Of a DNA stretch of 15,468 bases, positions 8,341 through 14,304 are shown in pieces. Source of the stretch: an uncultured Collinsella sp. GTDB taxonomy: Bacteria > Actinomycetota > Coriobacteriia > Coriobacteriales > Coriobacteriaceae. The notes beneath the pieces are model-generated. The model worked only from the letters and a program-made list of their open reading frames with translations, did not search any database and had not been told where the DNA came from. The first letter of the stretch is position 1. Each line of letters begins with the position of its first letter. The stretch lies in the NCBI GenBank assembly GCA_900757265.1, contig CAAENW010000052.1, forward strand, positions 1-15,468, given 5' to 3'. Both the position numbers and the translations under genes were made by a program.

Positions 8341-8898
8341 CTATGAACGCCGCTCCCTCACATGCACGCGGGCATGCTTGCCCGCAGGCTCGTCGGGAAC
8401 CATCCGATCGAGCACTATCGACGCCGCGATCAGCAGCGTCAGAACGGCCACCACAACAAGCAAACCGGGCATCGTCGTGCAATATGCGTTGACGAAGCCC
8501 AGGTAAGGGACACAAAAAGAAACAGTGCCGATAACACTCGAAAAAGGCGTCTGCTCGGCATCGTGCATGATGCTTCCGTCTGCATTTTTGTTCGCAATTC
8601 CCTGCGTGCCGATCATCTGCGCCACAGGGTCGATCTGATACACCTGGTGCGTCACCACGGCGCCGTCCGATCGGTAAAAGGTTGCATTGTCGCCCACGGC
8701 AATATCCGTTGGCTCAACCTGGCGGACAAACACCATGGAGCCAACGGGAAGCTCGGGTTCCATAGAGCCCGAAAGCACAGCAAAAGGCGTGTATCCAAAT
8801 GCGCGAGGAACAAAAGAAACGACGGCAAGGGCTATGACAAGCGCGAACGCCAAGCTACTCAAAAGTGCAATAAATCGTTTGAGTCTACGCGCTGTCAA
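8341..8898 (-). CDS. sipW: SipW-like signal peptidase I (ER/archaeal type, Ser-His)
   Basis: Encodes 185 residues. A membrane segment at about 9-30 precedes the catalytic box VLSGSMEPELPVGS, with nucleophile Ser45. VVTHQV carries His84 where ordinary bacterial leader peptidases have lysine, which marks the ER/archaeal/SipW class. A third box reads GTQGIANKNADG in place of the usual KGDAN, with D107 or D113 as the candidate third catalytic residue. A second membrane segment lies at about 144-164, after PYLGFVNAY, followed by a basic tail. It would cut the alternate signal peptides of the three downstream subunits. The start is uncertain: TTG at 8898 is the only conventional start after an in-frame stop just upstream, but the AAGGGGG Shine-Dalgarno sits about 12 nt away and is better spaced for an ATT or ATC codon. 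The next gene follows after 70 nt with no terminator. Confidence 0.9.
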   Translation of the reverse strand: MTARRLKRFIALLSSLAFALVIALAVVSFVPRAFGYTPFAVLSGSMEPELPVGSMVFVRQVEPTDIAVGDNATFYRSDGAVVTHQVYQIDPVAQMIGTQGIANKNADGSIMHDAEQTPFSSVIGTVSFCVPYLGFVNAYCTTMPGLLVVVAVLTLLIAASIVLDRMVPDEPAGKHARVHVRERRS

Positions 8899-9024
8899 AG
8901 TGATAATTCATCCCCCTTGAGGACCTATTCGACCCATCCAAAGGTCAGCAAGTTTCAACAGGAACCGCAAGGCGCTTGAAAAGTGAGTCCGAAATAAGCC
9001 AATTTGGAATCTTTTCGTAATAAA

Positions 9025-9053
9025 AACATAGCGATGTGCTACACATTTTTCAA
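9025..9053 (-). promoter_or_regulatory. Candidate sigma-A promoter of the fibre operon
   Basis: On the minus strand, TTGAAA (9053-9048) and TATGTT (9030-9025) are separated by 17 bp. This places transcription start near 9018 and gives a leader of about 120 nt before the peptidase gene. The spacer contains a dyad ATGTG-N3-CACAT (9034-9046), and ACATT-TTTC-AATGT (9043-9056) covers the -35 box, so a repressor or activator site is plausible. The near-palindrome CCAAATTGG (9103-9111) and its inverted copy (8999-9007) flank the promoter. These are sequence matches only. Confidence 0.55.
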
Positions 9054-9186
9054 TGTTTTGTCGCTAAATGCTACTAATTTTGGCGTAAGTGGTCATTTAT
9101 CCCCAAATTGGTCTGCTTTATCCAATATCTGTGACTAACCCCCTACGCAACTTCCCCATAGAGGGATTATTTTTTGCGAAACTAAA

Positions 9187-9216
9187 ATAATGGTACCCCC
9201 CCCCACATTAAAACAA
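9187..9216 (-). promoter_or_regulatory. Second candidate promoter with a G9 homopolymer in its spacer
   Basis: Minus-strand TTGTTT (9216-9211) and CATTAT (9192-9187) are 18 bp apart, and the spacer includes an uninterrupted run of nine G (9204-9196 on the minus strand). Homopolymers in this position can change length by slippage and thereby tune promoter strength. Both boxes are weak matches to consensus, and the start would lie about 280 nt from the peptidase gene. The homopolymer is certain; the promoter is tentative. Confidence 0.3.
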
Positions 9217-9291
9217 ATTGCTGGAAGTGTCCTTTATTTCCGACCCCTTTTACTGGAGTTTTATGACAGCCCCATGTAGTTCGCAGCCCAT

Positions 9292-9565
9292 AACCCTCTG
9301 AAAACCGTGTCCCAGAATTCCCGTCCGGAGTGGGATGCGGCTTCCGCTTGTGCCCCCGTTGGGAAGCCGTATCCCGCTTCGATCACAAATTCCGGGTCGC
9401 ACTTTCCGCCAAGGCCCTCAACCGGAAACTACATCCCATTTCTCAGCCGAATACTGGGATGCATTTTCCACAGAGTCCCTCAACCGGAAGCAACATCCCA
9501 TTCCAAAGGCAAATTCCGGGACACAGCTTCCGCAACCCCGCCCATCCAGAAAGCCCATCCCACTC
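9292..9565. repeat. 62-bp degenerate tandem repeat, four units plus a partial fifth
   Basis: Units start at 9292, 9354, 9416 and 9478 with an exact 62-bp period, and a partial copy begins at 9540. The two best units (9416 and 9478) agree at 44 of 62 positions by hand count and share CCTCAACCGGAA. Across units the conserved columns are GGAA (unit positions 9-12), TCCC (19-22), GGGA (41-44) and TTCC (51-54). These pair with each other around one centre at position 31.5, so each unit is a nested dyad. No reading frame in it resembles a protein family. The block lies between the flavodoxin gene's terminator and the fibre-operon promoters. The remaining non-coding DNA on each side (about 9217-9291 and 9566-9636) shows nothing I can name. 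Confidence 0.8.
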
Positions 9566-9636
9566 CACACACATCGGGGCATGGAACAATCAGCTTATTA
9601 GGCCTTCCATCAATAAAGGGGCACCCTCGTGTCACG

Positions 9637-9664
9637 AAAAAAGCCCCGAGAATCTCGAGGCTTT
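9637..9664 (-). terminator. Intrinsic terminator of the flavodoxin-family gene
   Basis: On the minus strand, AAAGCCTCGAG and CTCGGGGCTTT pair through a 3-nt ATT loop, with one U-G wobble, and run into TTTTTT. It starts 43 nt after the stop at 9707. On the plus strand the same stem has a mismatch and lacks a clean T-run, so it is directional. Confidence 0.85.
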
Positions 9665-9706
9665 CACATTTGTATTGTTTTGCACGAAGGACCGCGAACG
9701 GCGAAG

Positions 9707-10258
9707 TTACTCGCCCAGCACGGCCTTCTTGGCCGCCGCCGCCATGTTGTCCAGATCCTCCTTGGTGGGATGGTCCTTCGCGGCAACCCAGTTGTCGAGC
9801 AGCATCTTAAAGCGAGCATTGCCGGGATCCTGCTCGAGCATCGCCTCGTAGCGCTGCTTAACCGCAGGACCCATCTTGCCCTGGCACATCGCCCAGCCTA
9901 CAAGCTCGGCATCATTGGCCAAATTGGAGGTCACGCGATCGATAATCTGCTGATAATAGCTCTGGTCGGCCCCAAAGCCGCAGGTGCCAAACAGGAAGAC
10001 GCGCTTACCGTGCAAGGCGGAGAGCAACGCCGCGACCGAAGGCGTGCACGCGCCCTTGTCGCACCAAAAACCGACGAGCACCGTGTCGGCCGCGCAGGCG
10101 CCCTGCGCCTCGAGCGCAACCTGATCTGCGTCCGCATCGTCGCTCAACGCCGCGGCGTGGACAAACTCAACGCCCGCAGACTGCAGGGCGCGCTTGATCG
10201 CCCCCGAAACCATCCTGGTATTACCGCTCTTGCTGTTGACCACCATAGAGCATGTCAT
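9707..10258 (-). CDS. Flavodoxin-family protein
   Basis: Encodes 183 residues from the ATG at 10258. A GTG two codons upstream (10264) is an alternative; GAGG lies 10 nt before the ATG and 4 nt before the GTG. The start MTCSMVVNSKSGNTRMV is a first beta strand followed by an S-x-S-G-N-T phosphate loop for FMN. Later blocks are DTVLVGFWCDKGAC and KRVFLFGTCGFGAD, the strand-loop elements around the flavin ring in the short Flavodoxin_3-type family. A helical C-terminal part contains MCQGKMGPAVKQRYEAML. It should be a cytoplasmic one- or two-electron carrier; the partner reductase is not encoded nearby. Some gut-bacterial relatives (BilS) assist bilirubin reduction, but no bilR-like gene is present here, so I do not assign that role. 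The gene is a single transcription unit with its own promoter and terminator. Confidence 0.85.
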   Translation of the reverse strand: MTCSMVVNSKSGNTRMVSGAIKRALQSAGVEFVHAAALSDDADADQVALEAQGACAADTVLVGFWCDKGACTPSVAALLSALHGKRVFLFGTCGFGADQSYYQQIIDRVTSNLANDAELVGWAMCQGKMGPAVKQRYEAMLEQDPGNARFKMLLDNWVAAKDHPTKEDLDNMAAAAKKAVLGE

Positions 10259-10317
10259 AGTCACGTTGCCTCGTTTCCCCCGAAACTCGAGCCATTAATG
10301 CAATTTATTAGATGAAT

Positions 10318-10357
10318 ATCTTAGTACTAACGTGACAGATGTAAACCACCGTCTGTC
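10318..10357 (-). promoter_or_regulatory. Candidate promoter and operator of the flavodoxin-family gene
   Basis: Minus-strand TTTACA (10345-10340) and TAAGAT (10323-10318) have a 16-bp spacer. An inverted repeat GACAGA-N12-TCTGTC (10334-10357) overlaps the -35 box, the usual place for a repressor to bind. The same hairpin has no T-run after it, so it is unlikely to be the terminator of the upstream transporter operon. The rest of 10265-10385 holds nothing else I recognise. Confidence 0.45.
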
Positions 10358-10385
10358 GATTGATTAATTTGCCCCACGGGCTTGC

Positions 10386-12245
10386 TCACTGGGCGAATTG
10401 GCTGCGGTAGAGTTCGGCGTAGAAGCCGCCTGCCGCTAGCAACTCGTCGTGCGTGCCGCGCTCGATAATCTCGCCGTCGCGCATCACCAGAATGCAGTCG
10501 GCGTTGCGGATGGTGCTCAGGCGGTGCGCCACGACAAAGCTTGTGCGACCTGCCATGAGCTCGTCGAATGCCGCTTGAACCTGCAGCTCGGTGCGGGTAT
10601 CGATACTCGAAGTCGCCTCGTCCAGCAGCAAGATAGCCGGGTCGGTGAGCATGACGCGCGCGATGCACAGCAGCTGTTTTTGACCTTGGCTAAACGTGCC
10701 GCCGTCCTCGCCGATCACCGTATCGTAGCCGTCGGGCAGCTGCACGATAAACTTGTGCGCATGCGCGCGCTTGGCAGCCTCGATAACCTGCTCGCGGGTG
10801 GCATCCGGGCAACCGTAAGCGATGTTGTCCGCCACCGTGCCCTCGAACAGCCAGGTATCCTGCAGCACCATGCCAAAGGCGCGGCGCAGGCTCGCGCGCG
10901 TGTAGTCACGCGAGGAGCGACCATCGACCGCGATGCGCCCAGCATCGATATCGTAAAAGCGCAGCAGCAGATTGATGAGCGTCGTCTTGCCACAGCCCGT
11001 GGGACCGACGAGGGCAAAGCGCGTACCGGGTTTGGCCTCGATGCAGATATCCTGCAGCAGCTTGCGGTCGGGCACATAGCTAAAGTCCACGTGTTCAAAG
11101 GTCACCTCGCCCTGCGGGGCGACAAGCTCCACGGCATCCGCCGCGTCGGGCTCCTGCTCGCGCGCATCAAGCAACGCGAACATGCGGCGCGCCGAGGCGT
11201 ACGCGGTCTGGATCTGCGTGATGACGTTCGTGACCTCGTTGAACGGCTTGGTGTACTGGTTGGCGTAGGACAGGAAGATCTGCACGCCGCCCACCGTGAG
11301 CGCCGCCGGCACGCCCGTGATCACGCCCGCGCAGCCGATCACGGCGACCACAGCGTAGATGATGTTATTGATAAAGCGCGTGCCGGGGTTAGAAAGCGAG
11401 CCCATAAACTGCGCGCGCTCACCTGCCGTATACAGCTCGGCGTTGAGGGCATCGAAGCGCTGCTGAGCGCTCGGGCCGTAGGCAAACGCGTCCACGAGCT
11501 TTTGCTCGCCCACATACTCCTCGATATGGCCGCCGAGCTGGCCTTGAATACGTTGCTGGGCCGTAAAGCTCTTGTTGGAAAGCTTGGCGATGGCGCCGGC
11601 CGCAAAGATGGAAAGCGGCGTGACGAGCACCACCACGAGCGTCATGGTCAGGTTGATGGAGAGCATAAACGCGAGCGTGCCCACAATGGTGATAACGCCG
11701 GTAAAGAGCTGCGTAAAGCCCTGCAGCAGACCATCGCCCACCTGGTCGACGTCGTTGACTACGCGGCTCATAAGGTCACCATGGGCATGGCTGTCGATAA
11801 AGCTGAGCGGCATGCGGCCGAGCTTGTCGCTCGCCTCCACGCGCATGTCGCGCACTGTCTCGTAGGACAGGCGGTTGACGCAGTAGCCCTGCAGCCACTG
11901 GAAGGCCGCCGCGCCCACCACGACAATCGCAAGCTTGGTAACGAGCGGCAGCAGCGCGTCAAAGTCCACCTGCCCGGCGGCAACGATGAGGTCGATGCCC
12001 TCGCCGATGAGGATGGGCGTATAGAGTTGTAAGATCACCGAGATGGCAGCGCTCACAAACGACGCCGCAAACGAAATGCGGTGTGGGCGAACATAACCCA
12101 GCAGGCGGCGAGTCACCGCTCCCACGGGATAGCGCTCGGGGTCGCCGGGCTGGCGTGGACCGTCACCCAAGTCGTTGAGGTTATCGTTGCCGGACACGTT
12201 GGCCGTCATCGTGGCGACCGAACCGGAAGAAGTATACGGATTCAT
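10386..12245 (-). CDS. ABC exporter half-transporter, catalytically consensus subunit
   Basis: Encodes 619 residues: an extended polar N-terminus of about 40 residues, a six-helix type IV (exporter) membrane domain at about 45-345, and an ATPase domain at about 380-615. Walker A is GPTGCGKT (414-421), the Q-loop glutamine is Q462, Walker B ILLLDE ends in catalytic E543, and the switch histidine is H574. The signature is FSQGQ (518-522) rather than LSGGQ, as in the TM288-type subunit of heterodimeric exporters. The ATG directly abuts the stop of the partner gene (TAAATG), with AAGGAGG 8 nt upstream, which suggests coupled, balanced synthesis. The substrate cannot be read from sequence; relatives export drugs, lipids or peptides. 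No accessory gene hints at a peptide substrate. No convincing terminator was seen after the stop. Confidence 0.95.
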   Translation of the reverse strand: MNPYTSSGSVATMTANVSGNDNLNDLGDGPRQPGDPERYPVGAVTRRLLGYVRPHRISFAASFVSAAISVILQLYTPILIGEGIDLIVAAGQVDFDALLPLVTKLAIVVVGAAAFQWLQGYCVNRLSYETVRDMRVEASDKLGRMPLSFIDSHAHGDLMSRVVNDVDQVGDGLLQGFTQLFTGVITIVGTLAFMLSINLTMTLVVVLVTPLSIFAAGAIAKLSNKSFTAQQRIQGQLGGHIEEYVGEQKLVDAFAYGPSAQQRFDALNAELYTAGERAQFMGSLSNPGTRFINNIIYAVVAVIGCAGVITGVPAALTVGGVQIFLSYANQYTKPFNEVTNVITQIQTAYASARRMFALLDAREQEPDAADAVELVAPQGEVTFEHVDFSYVPDRKLLQDICIEAKPGTRFALVGPTGCGKTTLINLLLRFYDIDAGRIAVDGRSSRDYTRASLRRAFGMVLQDTWLFEGTVADNIAYGCPDATREQVIEAAKRAHAHKFIVQLPDGYDTVIGEDGGTFSQGQKQLLCIARVMLTDPAILLLDEATSSIDTRTELQVQAAFDELMAGRTSFVVAHRLSTIRNADCILVMRDGEIIERGTHDELLAAGGFYAELYRSQFAQ

Positions 12246-14090
12246 TTAGCAGCCCTCCTTTGCGCAAGTGGATGCCGGGGCAGCCGGGGCAGACGCGGGC
12301 GACGCGCTCCCCTGCTGGCCCTCGAGCTCTTCGCGGCGAAGCTGCGACTGGCAAATCTCGCGGTATAGTTGGCAGGTCGTATACAGCTCATCGTGCGTGC
12401 CCAGGCCCGCGACCGAGCCGTGATCGAGCACGCAGATCATGTCGGCGTCGCGCACGGTCGAGACGCGCTGGCTCACAATCACCGTGGTCAGCGGCAGCCC
12501 ACCCTCGGCGGCACCGCGCATGCTTCGTTCGCGAATGGCATGGCGAAGCGCCGCATCGGTCTTAAAGTCGAGCGCCGAGGCGGAGTCATCCATAATCAGG
12601 ATTTGCGGCGAGCCCACCAGAGCGCGCGCAATGGTCAGGCGCTGGCGCTGGCCACCGCTAAAGTTCTTGCCGCCCGCCTCGACCGGGGCGTCGAGCCCCT
12701 GCGGCTTGTTGCGCACGAACTCGCTGGCCTGCGCCATATCGAGCGCCGCCCAGAGCTCCTCGTCGGTCGCCGCCTCGTCGCGCCAGGTCAGGTTGCTGCG
12801 GATGGTGCCGCTCACCAGCGACGCGCGCTGCGGGACGGTCGCGACCACATGGCGCAACTGGTCGAGCGGCCAAGTGCGCACGTCGGCACCCATCACGCTC
12901 ACGCTGCCGGTGCCCGCATCGTACAGGCGCGGGATAAGCGAGACGAGCGTAGACTTGCCGCTGCCCGTGCCGCCGATAATGCCGAGCGTTTTGCCCAGCG
13001 GCAGCTTCAGCGTCACATCGCTCACGGCATTTGCCGCGCCCACGCCAAACGAAAAGCACGCATGGTCAAAGCTCAACGCAGGAACGGGAGCGACATTGCC
13101 CGGCTCGGGCAGCGCGACCGGCTCGTTGTCCTCGTCAGTGATGCTCGGCACGCAATTGAGCACCTCGTTGATGCGCGACGCGCTGGCGCTCGACTTGGTA
13201 AAGACCACGACCAGGTTGGCGACATACACGATGGAGGTGAGGGTCTGCGTCATGTAGTTGACGAACGCCATGACCTGGCCCTGCGTGAGCTCGCCCACGT
13301 TGACCTGGATGCCGCCCACCCACAGGATGGCGCACACGCCCAGGTTCATCACCAAAAACGTGACGGGGTTGAGAATCGACGAGAGCTTGCCCACCGCGAT
13401 TGCGACACCTGCCTGGTCATCGGCCGCCTGGGCAAAACGCTCACGCTCGTGACCCTCGCGCACAAACGCCCGGACCACGCGGGCGCCCGAAAGACCCTCA
13501 CGGCAAATGAGCGCGATGCGGTCGAGCTTTGCCTGCAGCTGCTTGTAGTACGGGATGCAGCGCGCCATGACAAACCAAAACACCAGGCCGATGGCGGGCG
13601 TGCAAATCAAAAAGATCATGCCGAGCTTAAGGTCGATGGCAAGGGCCGCGACCATGGAGCCCACCGCCAGGAAAGGCCAGCGGATGAGCATACGCACGCC
13701 CAGCGCCACGGCGAGCTGCACCTGGTTGACGTCGTTGGTGATGCGGGTAATGAGCGACGGCGTGCCAAAGCGATCAAGCTCGGCGTAACTCAGCTTGTTG
13801 ATGTGCCCGTAGAGCGCGCCGCGGATGTCGGTGCCCATGCCCTGCGAGGTGAGCGCCGCCATCTTTTGGCAGACGAGCGTAAACGAGATGCCGATCACAG
13901 CCATGGCGCCAAGCACCATACCGTAGTGGACGACGGCGTTCACGTCGTGTGCGCCGATACCCTTATCAATCATCTGGGCAATCACCAGCGGCGTCAGCAG
14001 GTCAAAGATCACTTCGATCAGCTTGCACGCAGGACCAATCACCATATAGCGGCGAAACTTACCGCCAAAACGCCTGAGCAGCTCAATCAT
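12246..14090 (-). CDS. ABC exporter half-transporter, degenerate-site subunit
   Basis: Encodes 614 residues from the ATG at 14090. A TTG at 14123 is in frame, but it would fall only about 5 nt from the predicted transcription start, and AGGGAG is well placed for the ATG. A six-helix exporter domain occupies about 15-300 and the ATPase domain about 335-575. Walker A is GGTGSGKS (373-380), Q-loop Q421, and the signature is the consensus FSGGQ (477-481). Walker B is ILIMDD, so D502 replaces the catalytic glutamate, and Q541 replaces the switch histidine (VSQRVST). These losses are typical of the TM287/LmrC side of heterodimers, where this subunit's own ATP site binds but barely hydrolyses. It pairs with the product of the adjacent gene. 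The C-terminal 35 residues are a low-complexity Ala/Pro/Ser tail ending CAKEGC. Confidence 0.95.
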   Translation of the reverse strand: MIELLRRFGGKFRRYMVIGPACKLIEVIFDLLTPLVIAQMIDKGIGAHDVNAVVHYGMVLGAMAVIGISFTLVCQKMAALTSQGMGTDIRGALYGHINKLSYAELDRFGTPSLITRITNDVNQVQLAVALGVRMLIRWPFLAVGSMVAALAIDLKLGMIFLICTPAIGLVFWFVMARCIPYYKQLQAKLDRIALICREGLSGARVVRAFVREGHERERFAQAADDQAGVAIAVGKLSSILNPVTFLVMNLGVCAILWVGGIQVNVGELTQGQVMAFVNYMTQTLTSIVYVANLVVVFTKSSASASRINEVLNCVPSITDEDNEPVALPEPGNVAPVPALSFDHACFSFGVGAANAVSDVTLKLPLGKTLGIIGGTGSGKSTLVSLIPRLYDAGTGSVSVMGADVRTWPLDQLRHVVATVPQRASLVSGTIRSNLTWRDEAATDEELWAALDMAQASEFVRNKPQGLDAPVEAGGKNFSGGQRQRLTIARALVGSPQILIMDDSASALDFKTDAALRHAIRERSMRGAAEGGLPLTTVIVSQRVSTVRDADMICVLDHGSVAGLGTHDELYTTCQLYREICQSQLRREELEGQQGSASPASAPAAPASTCAKEGC

Positions 14091-14134
14091 GTATAGGCGC
14101 TCCCTATCATCATTCACACTCAATTCGAATCATG

Positions 14135-14163
14135 ATAGTACTGTCGCCCAAAAGAAGCGTAAA
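14135..14163 (-). promoter_or_regulatory. Candidate promoter of the ABC exporter operon
   Basis: Minus-strand TTTACG (14163-14158) and TACTAT (14140-14135) are 17 bp apart, giving a start near 14128 and a leader of about 38 nt. Two short palindromes, ATCATGAT and ATTCGAAT, lie at and just after the -10 box (14122-14137) and could bind a regulator. No regulator gene is nearby. Confidence 0.5.
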
Positions 14164-14245
14164 CAACTCGCCATTTCTAATGGGGTTCGGTTTCCAAAGA
14201 AGCGGAGAGGCACGCGCACACCCAGCCAGTGGCGGGCAAACCGCC

Positions 14246-14254
14246 TGATATACT
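14246..14254 (+). promoter_or_regulatory. Candidate extended -10 promoter of the LANTG coiled-coil gene
   Basis: TGATATACT fits the extended -10 pattern TG-N-TATAAT with one change, and no -35 match exists 17 bp upstream. A small inverted repeat GGCGG-N5-CCGCC (14231-14245) abuts its upstream edge and may be an operator. The start would lie near 14261, about 44 nt before the ATG. Confidence 0.45.
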
Positions 14255-14304
14255 TACATTAGTGCTACCAAGTTAGTCGCCGACCCTTGAAATGAGGTGC
14301 CGAG

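Noticed and set aside
9292..9565. CRISPR-like array
   Set aside because: There is no invariant 25-40 bp repeat alternating with unique spacers; conservation is spread in short symmetric blocks and no cas gene is nearby.
9307..9851. Three overlapping plus-strand frames of 88-173 codons in the repeat region
   Set aside because: They arise from the 62-bp repeats, which have few stop codons, are Pro/Ser-rich in every frame, and run into the terminator and the opposite flavodoxin gene.
10331..10381. Terminator of the ABC operon between 10331 and 10385
   Set aside because: The GACAGA/TCTGTC hairpin and the small GCCC-CAC-GGGC hairpin both lack a following T-run on the minus strand; the first fits better as an operator.
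10449..14096. Two long plus-strand open frames (527 and 575 codons) opposite the ABC genes
   Set aside because: Both are mirror frames of the ABC genes with His/Arg/Ala-rich noise sequence; the minus-strand genes have every expected ATPase motif.
12246..14123. TTG start at 14123 for the first ABC subunit
   Set aside because: It has no ribosome site and would be only about 5 nt from the predicted transcription start; the ATG at 14090 has AGGGAG at good spacing.
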